Shown here: positions 43,029 through 52,835 of the stretch, piece by piece
Layout of the letters: each line of letters opens with the position of its first letter
How positions within the stretch are numbered: the first letter of the stretch is position 1
Assembly: GCA_035772735.1 (NCBI GenBank)
Contig: JASDFA010000003.1
Location: 102,152,501-102,216,500 of the forward strand
Reading direction: 5' to 3'
From: Datura wrightii
Lineage: Eukaryota; Streptophyta; Magnoliopsida; Solanales; Solanaceae
DNA length: 64,000 nucleotides
Notes under the pieces: model-generated
Seen by the model: the letters and a program-made list of their open reading frames with translations, nothing else
Told to the model about the DNA's origin: nothing
The model's database searches: none
Translations under genes and position numbers: made by a program

Positions 43029-44442
43029 TGTTCGGTGTTTTATGGGCATATAAAACAACACGCAAGTGCACGTGGTCGAACAAGTAGTAAGTGGCTTTAG
43101 TAAGCCAAGTATCGATCCCACAGAGACTTGGGTTAAGTGCAATTTGCTCAAGTATACTATATTTTTACTTCTAAATATGCTGACAACAACGTAACCAAAA
43201 AGTTGATAGTTTGTTTGATAAATTTTTCACTAAAACTAAGAACAATTATCTACTTTGAATCTAAACTATGGATAAGAGCATGCTAAGGTTAAACGAACAT
43301 GTAATGAAACTGATTATCATCATAAATTGGTTAATCTTTTCTTCCTATTGCTAGCCAAGAACATTTGCCAAGAGATTAAAACTCTCGTATTTAATCTCAC
43401 TTAAGAATCATGAACCATCCATCTACATTTCTGTGATCAAATGCAATTCATGTTCTAGCCATACGATTCCGGTTCCTAAATTGACTAATACGACTTTCAG
43501 TTATATTTCTATCCTGAATGCACATCAAAACTCAATTTTCCCAAACCAAGTAAAGAACAATATCCTATTAACTCACAACTTTCCAATTTCGTGCTCTCTC
43601 GAGTGAAATCGGACTTTTTAGATGTACATTAATATAGGCCACACACCAATGTAGTAAGAACAAGAATTAATAGAAAAACATGGAAGAAAGGATGAAAAAC
43701 CAGATAATCGATAATCAAATTTCATCACAATTGTTCACAACCTCAGCAAGGAAGGGAATTAGCCACTCATTTGTGGATTAATCATCATAAAACGAGTGTT
43801 AATCATACAAGCAATTGAGTTAAAGAAGAAAGAAAGAGAGAAAAAACCCTGAACTTTTCGTCCCTCAACTGCCTGTAACCCACGTCCTTGCTCCACCAAG
43901 TCTGAATTATGAAAAATGAACTTAAGTGTTCTATTTATACTGCTGGGAATTTTTCCCGGAATAATGAGCAACGTGTCACGGAGTGCATCGCGGAGCACTG
44001 CCTCCGTGACACGCCATGAACGCGGACCCTCACTGGAACTGGGGGTCCGAGAATTAAAGCTCAACATGGCACGGCGTGCATCGCGGAGCACTGGCTCCGT
44101 GCCACGGAGCAAACGCGGACCTTCACTGATGGGTGAATTTTCCCATCCAGGCAGAATGCCTCCGCAATGGCAGCGTGACATGGCTCCATCACGGAGCCCC
44201 TTTAATTCATGCTGTCCAATGCCTTTTCCCTTGCTCGCATCCAAGTCCAACTCCGATATCATCCAACATGCATTTTAGCTTCCCGAAATCACATTTTAAC
44301 CGCAAAACAATGCTAATCATGTTGGTTAGTATAAATTCACATTTTATTGCCTATTACATGAAAATGTATACACATTGATAGATAAACAAGGCGAAACTGG
44401 TACTTTTGAGTATCACTTGGGCATATAAATCTGCCAAGATCA
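43029..44442 (-). repeat. A2 3' LTR
   Basis: 1414 bp, TGTTCGGTGTTTTATG to GATCA, close to 51419-52835. TATA at 43932-43939; hairpin array at about 43972-44200. It shares the GCAAGTGCACGTGGTC block and TTTCTGTGATCAAATGCAAT with the other A LTRs. ORFs inside are not genes. Confidence 0.94.
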
Positions 44443-44480
44443 CTTACCCCACACTTAAATCCTTGTTCGTCCTCGAACAA
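44443..44480 (-). other. 3' polypurine tract and hairpin, A2
   Basis: CTTACCCCACACTTAAATCC (44443-44462) next to the LTR, then TTGTTCGTCCTCGAACAA (44463-44480), identical to A1. Confidence 0.85.
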
Positions 44481-46234
44481 CAAACATACAATTCATGCAA
44501 TTTACATCCCAACCTCGCTACTATGGTACGCCAATTTAAGCTACGGTCATACCGACTATTCAATATTGCAAATCCTCAAGAAAACATGCATGGTCTTAAC
44601 TACGCAACGGCCTTCAATACCTTAAGACCTCCTAGACTTTAAGAATCGACTTTCGATATCGGCAAACTCATGCAAATCAGCTGATCAAGATATCCGACAC
44701 GAAAATTAATCTTTCATCAAGCATGTGCCGTCACAACACAAGAGATTTTTCCTTTTTGCTCATATGACTCATAAAAATTCAAACAGGGGCATGTACACAC
44801 AATTTCACTCTCTCTCCCAAAAGAATTCACATGCATCATGTCATGACCCATAAGCTTGCCCTTAGTGTATTACTCCACTAATATAAAGAAATGCAATGCA
44901 AGATCACGTAGGACTTTAATGGGTTGTAATGGAAGCTATGGAACTAGTAAATATTGGATTAGCCAATAATAGCCACTAGCATCCTTAAGCGCCTTTTCAA
45001 CACATCCCATCACTCATGGACATTGTTTCTCTCTTTTTTTATTTTTCATCATCCCATTCTTGATGGTTTACTTTAGTATGACCCATTTCATTAATCACAC
45101 TTGACACAACAACAAAGATTATTCATGCACCTTCATTATCGTTTATTTATAACAAGTGCACCTTCAACCTTTTGTTTTCTTCCCTCACTCTGCTTTTCTT
45201 TTTCTTTTCACCTTTCTCACTCTTTGACACTTTGGGAAAATGATTTTCTCTTCTTAAGCGCTTAAGAGTTTTGTATAGACTTTACGGCTAGTGAAAAGAA
45301 GGAATTAAGCTCGGTTTACACTTTTTGGATGAAAGAAAGAAAACAATCGGCTAAAGGCTCAAAGGGCTGACTAGGGTATACAATCACAGAAAGGGGGGTA
45401 TGACAAGAAAAAAATAGAAACTCTCGGTTAAAACAAAGAAATGCCTACATCCTTTCCTACAATACACCTCCTTCATTTTGTTTTGTACACACACCAGGCA
45501 AGTTCTAGACACTTCACAATAGAATGGAATATAAACACCTCACTTCACACTTTATGCACATGCTCGATTCAAGATGTATTCACAGACTCTTCAATCAGCT
45601 AATTACATGAATTCAAACATTAAGCCTCAATCACACTGAATCGAACTCTACAGCCTAGGTATCTCAACATATTTACAAATTTGCATGCTTTCATACAAAT
45701 CACCTTTGCATTTGGAATATCATGTACAACACGCAACCAAAATTTCGCAACCATATAGTAACTACAGGTTTCGAGATGCAATCCACCAAAGAAAAAAACT
45801 GAAAATTAATTGAAAAAAACTACTCCTAACGACTACATTTCCCTTAAGACGGTCGTCATCCATCCATCATAGGGAACAGTCATTAGCTATGACTTCGGTT
45901 CAATGGGACCATTCTCGGTAAAAGAACTGAAAACAAACGCCGAGAAACCCAAAATTTATAAAGTTGAAAAATTTGCAAAATATCGATCATTTCGATAGAA
46001 AATTTATTTACAAAATATTTTTAAAAATTTTAAAAATATCGATCATTTCGATAACTGAAATATGTACAGAGTCAAAATCAGCTAGCAACCATTCAACAAC
46101 ACACAGCAATTTCACGAATATTTACAAATAGAGAACCATCACTTAAACAATTCACAAATCACAGGGACAAACAACATACACAATAACAGAGGAGAACATA
46201 CAAACAAAACAGCCCATCCCAGCACCTAACTACT
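44481..46234 (-). other. Long non-coding 3' region of A2
   Basis: Counterpart of 14084-15880. Two TATCGATCATTTCGATA hairpins at 45981-45997 and 46037-46053. No conserved reading frame. Confidence 0.7.
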
Positions 46235-46272
46235 CCCACCCCACACTTAGTCCGAACACTGTCCCCAGTGTT
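46235..46272 (-). other. Second, internal polypurine tract and hairpin, A2
   Basis: CCCACCCCACACTTAG (46235-46250) and the hairpin AACACTGTCCCCAGTGTT (46255-46272), 45 nt past the ORF2 stop. Confidence 0.65.
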
Positions 46273-46316
46273 CACAAAAACTAAATAGCACAAAATCAGG
46301 TGGTGGAACTCCCTGA

Positions 46317-47536
46317 TCAATCAACCTGTTCCACTTCTTCGTCGGGTGCTGCTGCCTCATCTCCCATGTCCGAGTCACCTCCGTCATCATCATCAGACTC
46401 CACATCGGAGTCCTCCCGATGCGTCTCCTCGTCCGTGGGGACGTCATCATCTGTGGGCTCTACAAAGGCTGGCCCTACTCGGCATAGAGCCCTGGCGTTT
46501 TCGCCAAACGGGTAGTCTAGCTCGAGCTGCCATAGCTCCTCCTCCGTCGCTGGCCTCCCACCTATCCTTAGCTGGAGCATCTGCATCCCATACATCCGCG
46601 CCATATACTGGTCATCCCGAGCGCGTCGCTCGCCAAGTGTCAACACTAGCCCGTGGGTGGTGTCGAGAGCCTTAGTTTTGGTAACATCTAAGGCCCGCCG
46701 CTCCAACTGCGGGATATAATCGAGGGCCTCCTCCTCAACATCGAGGCCCCTAAGAAAGGTGGTGAGTAGTCCACCGAAACCATACCTGTGCCCCTGGTGC
46801 AACGGGCTCTCTTCATGGCAGATATAATAACCACCCCGACATTGATCTCCAGCCTTTTCATCAGGGCGTACACCAGGCAAACACGATCCCGGGTTACATC
46901 AGTCATATGTACCCCTGGGATGAGGCAAGAGCAGACTATCTTCAGCCAGATTTGGGCTTCCCTGTTCATCTGTGAATATGGCAGAGTCTGGTGGTAGCCC
47001 CTTTCCTTGTGCCTGCTCCATCTAGCTATAGATCGGGCCCCACACAATGTGCGTCTGATGTCAGCATACGGTGGGGTAATATTCAGCTGTCGGAGGACGT
47101 GGGCGTCTGTGTCCCGCGCTCCTATGATGGCATTGAGCTGGTGGGGCTCCAGAGTGACTATCTGCCCTCTGATTTTGATGGTGTGGCTTCTGATTGACGG
47201 GTTCCAATTGGCATAGAACTCCCGAACCAGGTGCAAATTGCATTCCTTGGGCTCCTCAAATATGAAATTTAGCCCAGCTGCTTCGATCCGGTGAACCATC
47301 CTGGGGAACTCCTGTGCCAATGGCTCCCGTGCTATATGCTCCTCGGGGAAATATTTGTTCTCTTTATACTTTGCATACCACTTTTTCCCTTCGTCCGTCA
47401 CCCATCTCGTTCAATATTGGCGGCGCTGGCCGAGTGGAATTGCTGGTGCAGCTGGGACTGCTGTGCCCAGTCTGAGTCTCTTCCTTCCGGTGCCTGAAGT
47501 TGATGCACCTTTCCCTGTTTGTTGCCGGCTTGCCAT
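46317..47536 (-). pseudogene. ORF2 of A2, one stop and one frameshift
   Basis: Same protein as in A1. ATG at 47536 (MASRQQTGKG). A TGA at about 47404, where A1 has Gly in QRRQYGTRW, interrupts it, and the ORF resumes at 47401 (MTDEGKKWYAKYKENK). A one-base deletion near 46800, in the stretch read as RARLHQGHRYGFGG in A3, shifts the frame; the correct frame continues in 46880-46317 (HQGHRYGFGGLLTTFLRGLD to the acidic tail ending DEEVEQVD). The core FYANW, IWLKIVCSCLIPG and EINVG motifs are kept. Confidence 0.82.
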
Positions 47537-47541
47537 TTTAC

Positions 47542-48234
47542 CTGTCAACCCACATCAACAAGCTCAATGTTAAGCTAAATAAATATTAACTTCGGCTAAG
47601 GTCGGGTTACGCTAAGTTACCCCACACTTAGTCCTTAGCTACAGTTACAACAATACGGCAAGAATAACTTTATTTACACAAAACAACCAACTATACAATT
47701 ATGCTTAGTGCGTTCAAAAAGATTCGACGGTATAACTTCTGCGTACTACTCAGACTTCGTACAGCTAATCTCAATCACTACCATCGCTAACATTTTAACT
47801 ATCGCACTTAGCCAAGAAAAACAAAGAAACAAAAATAACAACAAAAATTATGTACATGAATCTATCCAACCAACCAAATTCGAACAAATTTCAACATTTC
47901 ACCCAAACCCGAGAATTTGTCGTCTATTAACATCCTAACAATTTGTACATCGACTCATCTCATTCAACACGTACACCCCGGCATAAAATTCACGATTTCA
48001 ACACATTTCCAACTTCAAATTCAACAACAAGCCCTAGAATTGATTCTATCAATCAAATTCAAATAATTTATGCAATCGACAAGTTCAAACAATCATAACG
48101 ACATTCTGAACGTTTATCAATGAACAAATAACTCGAATTCATGCTTAATTTCGACTTAGGGCAATTTAGCACACCTCCCATGCTTAAAATCAAAGAAAAT
48201 CGACAAAAACTTTAGAGGGAATCGGAAAACATAC
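47542..48234 (-). other. Predicted leader intron upstream of ORF2, A2
   Basis: Donor CAAG|GTATGTTTTC after 48235, acceptor GGTTGACAG|GTAAA before 47541, 693 nt, ending 5 nt before the ATG as in A1. A polypurine-like copy is at 47617-47630. Confidence 0.55.
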
Positions 48235-48374
48235 CTTGAAGTTGAAGAATCGAAGAAAAGTTGGTAATTTGTTGCCTTAAGCCATGGCACGTTGATGGGG
48301 GAGGGGTTTTGGGATGTTTGGTCGCGGAAGAATTAGAAAATGAGGGGAAAAGGGGAGGTTTCGGGGTTAAAAGG

Positions 48375-48590
48375 GTAGAAAAACACGCGGGTCACCCGGC
48401 AACCCGGTGTCACCCGTCGCGATATACACGACAACGTGTCACGGAGTGCATCGCGGTGCACTGCCTCCATGACACGGAGCCATCACGATAGCATTCTGAA
48501 AATTTTCAAAATTTTTGGGTTATACCTCAACGTGTCACGGAGGGTAACGCGGAGGTCCTCCTCCGTGACACGGAGCTATCGCCCCAGCTC
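48375..48590 (-). promoter_or_regulatory. U3-like hairpin module upstream of ORF2, A2
   Basis: Hairpins GTGTCACGGAG.../CCTCCATGACAC (48436-48477) and GTGTCACGGAGG/CCTCCGTGACAC (48532-48571), and the GGGTCACCCGG dyad (48388-48416), in the same order as A1. The TATA box of A1 is not kept here (CTACCCTTTTA instead), so this copy may be dead. Confidence 0.5.
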
Positions 48591-48827
48591 ACTGTTTTCC
48601 ACTTTTTATTAATTTTTCATACCTCGACTTTTCCTTCGCGATTCCGTGCACATTTTCCTCCATTTGACCTGAAAATCATCTCACTAAACAAAATTGGTTA
48701 GAATTATAGGTTTCACCTAACTAAAATTAAAAACAATAACTAAAATGAAAAATTTTGTAGTAAATCAAGAAAAAGAAAAAGAAGAATCTATTTACACTTT
48801 ACAAAATGAAAGAAAATTTTTTTTTTT

Positions 48828-48874
48828 CACGGGTTGCCTCCCGTGCAGCGCCTGGTTTACCGTCGCGGCTCGAC
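48828..48874 (-). other. Conserved stem-loop pair after the A2 protease
   Basis: GTCGAGCCGCGAC (48874-48862) and CACGGGAGGCAACCCGTG (48845-48828) on the element strand, 12 nt past the protease stop. Confidence 0.7.
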
Positions 48875-48885
48875 GTCATTTAAGC

Positions 48886-50028
48886 TCAATTGTCCGCTAG
48901 GGTGATGGACGATTTCTCGCGATCACCGTCCTCCCCCCAGTAGTGCTTACACCTATCCGGTGGTCTTCCCATTAACTCTCTGGAATCCTTCATCTGCTTG
49001 TCATTACCATGATCAATCACATTGATCACCGAGAGTTCTTCATGCACCATCGGGAGCTTGGGTGCTTTATACACATCGAACACCTCTACCTTGTCATGTG
49101 CTCGCATTGTAAGTTGCCCCGCAGCTACGTCAATTAATGCTTTCCCGATTTCCAAGAAGGGACGTCCCAAAATAAATGGGACTTCCGCGTCTGGTTCAAA
49201 ATCCAGCACAACAAAATCTACCGGGAAAATTAGGGAGCCAACTTGCACTAGAACATCCTCAACAATGCCATCCGGCCTAGCTAAGGATCGATCCGCCAAC
49301 TGCAATATTACCATTGTGGGTCTAGGACTCCCTAGACCCAACTTTCTGAATACCGAAGATGGCATCAAATTTATGCTCACCCCCAGGTCACACAATCCAC
49401 GAGCTTGGATGCTCTGCCCAATAGTAAGCTGGATAGTAAAACTTCCAGGGTCTTTTAGCGTTGTGGGCAGTCTGTTTTGGATCCGGGAAGTGCACTCTTC
49501 CGTTAAAGCCACCGTAGCATACTCAGTCAACCGACTTTTGTTGGCCACGATGTCCTTTATGTACTTGGCATATTTAGGCACTCCCTGCAAGACATCAACA
49601 AGAGGTAAATTAACATGTACCTGTTTAAGCACCTCCATGAATTTCTTGAAACACGCCTCCTCCTTGTGTTTCTTGAGTCGTTGAGGGAACGGGGGTGGAG
49701 GTCTTTCTGATTCAGCTTCTTTGGTCTTCCCCCTTTCCGAACTTTGCTCCCCCTCAACTTCTGCTGCTCCCGAGTGTTGAGGTGGTCTTTCTAGTTCCAC
49801 CTCCTTCAGCTGCAAACCACTCCTTGTGGTCACTGCATTTACCTGCTTGGGATTCGGATCCGTGTCGCTTGGCAGTCCTCCTCTAGGCCTGGTATTTTGG
49901 GCACTAGCAAATTGCCCAAATTGATACTCAAGAGCCTTGGTAGCTAACTTATTGTTTTTCACTTCGGCTTGCAATTTTACATAGTCAACCTGCAATTGAT
50001 CTTGGGTAGCTATCATGGTCTTGAACAT
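48886..50028 (-). pseudogene. A2 protease region (C-terminal part of Gag-Pro)
   Basis: 380 codons open after the in-frame stop. The N-terminal part is Lys/Glu-rich with a PPPFPQRLKKHKEE tract; then LPLVDVLQGVPKYAKYIKDI. The retropepsin active site is LCDLGVSINLMPSS with the catalytic Asp intact (A1 has GAS in place of GVS). The second block is FILGRPFLEIGKALIDVAAG. It ends RPPDRCKHYWGEDGDREKSS plus a few residues, then a stop. An autonomous Athila would continue into RT. It is in the same frame as gag upstream. Confidence 0.9.
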
Positions 50029-50079
50029 CTCCTCAATGCTAGGTGATGGTGGTGGAGGAGGTGCATTGTTGTTTCTGAA

Positions 50080-51279
50080 TTAAGATTGGTAGTTCTGTTG
50101 CCCTCCTTGATTCCTTTGCACACCCTGACCCGAACTTTGGCCTTGATGGTTGTTGCTACCCCATGAGAAGTTAGGATGATTCCTCCAATTTGAATTGTCG
50201 CTACTACCATACTGCTGGTGATTTATTTGTGCATTACCCACAAAGTTTACCGAGTCAGGATTGGCTCCACAACACTCAACTGAGTGCTCACTGCTTCCAC
50301 ACACTTCACACCACAATTGCTGAACTGCATTAACTGGAGCTTGAGGCTGGTTCAAAGTCATGTTGCTGAAATGGTTGTTCAATTGATTTTGCAATGCAGC
50401 TATCTGTGCAGCGATAGCTGTAAACCCATCCACTTCAAGCACTCCTGCTGCTTTCCTCGTCCCACCTCGTGATGAATCAGCATTCCATTCTGGATTGCCC
50501 TGTGAAATCCGATTCAACAAGGTATACAGCTCCTCATAAGTCTTTTCCAGCGCTTGCCCTCTAGCTGCTGAATCTAGCAATATTTTGGTGTGGGGTTCCA
50601 AACCCTCAATATATGTGTGCACCAACACCTCATTGGACTGATGAGGAGGAGGACAGTCCCGCAACATGGATTTAAATCTCTCCCAGGCTTGATATAAATT
50701 TTCTCCCTCCCTCTGTTTGAAACTTAGAATCTGACTTCTAAGTCTTGCTGTTTTACCAGAGGGAAAAAACCTTATCAAGAACTTCCGTGCAAGATCATCC
50801 CTCGTTGAGATAGAATTTGGTGGCTCAGCTTTCAACCACCTCTTGGCTTCTCCTAGTAAGGAGAATGGAAATAATGTAAGCCGAACATAGTCTGGTGAAA
50901 CTCCAGCGGGTATGTAAGTGTCACTTATCTCCAAAAAATTTTGGAGATGCTGTTGTGGATCTTCATGAGGGAGACCGGTAAATTGCCTGCTTGTGTGCAA
51001 CAACTGCACCATATTTTGTTTCAGTTCAAATCTCCCTCCAGGCTCTGGTTTGCGGATACTTGATGTAACATTATTGGCATGTGGGATTGCCACCTCGCGA
51101 ACCGGCCTTGCTGCTGCTTCTTCGGGCACTAACACTGCCCTTACAACCAGTGGATTCTGTTGTTGCTCCATGATCGTCTGTCTGAGCAACTGCAGCTTTC
51201 TTTGTAGAGCTTCTCTTCTCTTACTGTGAAATATTCTTTCGGGCTCTATATAAGATTCCACCAGCTCTTTGTCTCTTGC
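50080..51279 (-). pseudogene. A2 gag (N-terminal part of Gag-Pro), single in-frame stop
   Basis: Athila-type gag, the particle-forming protein. QFTGLPHEDPQQHLQNFLEI, GVSPDYVRLTLFPFSLLGEA and FLIRFFPSGKTARLRSQILS form the capsid core. A CX2CX4HX3C knuckle, CEVCGSSEHSVEC, lies near 50310, followed by an Asn/Gln/Gly-rich tail. A TAA at about 50080-50082 breaks an otherwise continuous gag-protease frame (probably CAA to TAA). At the 5' end the frame opens after a TGA at about 51286 and has no ATG; candidate starts are CTG or GTG near 51261-51282, or a missing first exon. Confidence 0.9.
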
Positions 51280-51394
51280 CAGTGTTCATAGCAATTAAGT
51301 CTGCAAAATACAGGCTAAGACCAAGTTGTCAACACTTAAGAAAAAATAAAAATATAGTAAATTAACACTTAAAACAAATTCACCAATTGCCAAG

Positions 51395-51412
51395 TCCCCG
51401 ACAACGACGCCA
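51395..51412 (-). other. Primer-binding site, tRNA-Asp type, A2
   Basis: TCCCCGACAACGACGCCA on the plus strand, two transitions from the tRNA-Asp 3' end; 6-nt spacer to the LTR. Confidence 0.88.
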
Positions 51413-51418
51413 AAAACT

Positions 51419-52835
51419 TGTTCGGTGTTTTATGGGTATATAAAACAACACGCAAGTGCACGTGGTCGAACAAGTAGTAAGTGGCTTTAGTAAGCCAAGT
51501 ATCGATCCCACAGAGACTTGGGTTAAGTGTAATTTGCTCAAGTATACTATATTTTTACTTCTAAATATGCTGACAACAACGTAACCAAAAAGTTTATAGT
51601 TTGTTTGATAAATTTTTCACTAAAACTAAGAACAATTATCTACTTTGAATCTGAACTATGGATAAGAGCATGCTAAGGTTAAACGAACATGTAATGAAAC
51701 TGATTATCATCATAAATTGGTTAATCTTTTCTTCCTGTTGCTAGCCAAGAACATTTGCCAAGAGATTAAAACTCTCGTATTTAATCTCATTTAAGAATCA
51801 TGAACCATCCGTCTACATTTCTGTGATCAAATGCAATTCATGTTATAGACATACGATTTCGGTTCCTAAATTGACTAATACGACTTTCAGGCATATTTCT
51901 ATCCTGAATGCACATCAAAACTCAATTTTCCCAAACCAAGTAAAGAACAATATCCTATTAATTCACAACTTTCCAATTGCGTTCTCTCTCGAGTGAAATC
52001 GGACTTTTTAGATGTACATTAATGTAGGCCACACACCAATGCAGTAAGAACAAGAATTAATAGAACAACATGGAAGAAAAGATGAAAAACCAGATAATCA
52101 ATAATCAAATTTCATCACAATTGTTCACAACCTCAGCAAGGAAGGGAATTAGCCACTCATTTGTGGATTAATCATCATAAAACGAGTGTTAATCATACAA
52201 GCAATTGAGTTAAAGAAGAAAGAAAGAGAGAAAAAACCCCGAACTTTTCGTCCCTCAACTGCCTGTAACCCACGTCCTTGCTCCACCAAGTCTGAATTAT
52301 GAAAAATGAACTTAAGTGTTCTATTTATACTGCTGGGAATTTTTCCCGGAATAATGAGCAACGTGTCACGGAGTGCATCGCGGAGCACTGCCTCCGTGAC
52401 ACGCCATGAACGCACCCTCACTGGAACTGGGGGTCCGGGAATTCAAGCTCAACGTGGAACGACGTGCATCGCGGAGCACTGGCTCCTTGCCACGGAGCAA
52501 ACGCGGACCTTCACTAGAAATTGGGTGAATTTTCCCATCCAGGCAGAATTCCTCCGCAATGGCAGCGTGACACGGCTCCATCGCGGAGCCCCTTTAATTC
52601 ATGTTGTCCAATGCCTTTTCCCTTGCTCGCATCCAAGTCCAACCCCGATATCATCCAACATGCATTTTAGCTTCTCGAAATCACATTTTAACTACAAAAC
52701 AATGCTAATCATGTTGGTTAGTATAAATTCACATTTTATTGCCTATTACATGAAAATGTATACACATTGATAGATAAACAAGGCGAAACTGGTACTTTTG
52801 AGTATCACTTGGGCATATAAATCTGCCCAAGATCA
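51419..52835 (-). repeat. A2 5' LTR
   Basis: 1417 bp. TATA at 52322-52329; hairpin array at about 52360-52590. A short deletion relative to the 3' LTR lies near 52414, and a 9-nt stretch (GAAATTGGG at about 52517) is longer than in 44130. Confidence 0.94.

Larger units (their letters stand above)
43029..52835 (-). mobile_element. A2: most complete family A non-autonomous retrotransposon
   Basis: 9807 bp with LTRs 43029-44442 and 51419-52835. Flanks are GCTGA (43024-43028) and ACTGA (52836-52840), a 5-bp duplication with one change; the uninterrupted C LTR sequence is at 58914 onward (GGAGCTGACCTAACTGC). In element order: 5' LTR, tRNA-Asp primer site, gag-protease in one frame, stem-loop pair, U3-like module, leader intron, ORF2, second polypurine tract, 3' non-coding region, polypurine tract, 3' LTR. 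There is no room for and no trace of RT, RNase H or integrase. Confidence 0.93.

Noticed and set aside
49022..49684. 220-codon plus-strand ORF opposite the A2 protease
   Set aside because: Antisense to a clear retropepsin; Ser/Thr-rich translation is what the reverse of that frame gives.
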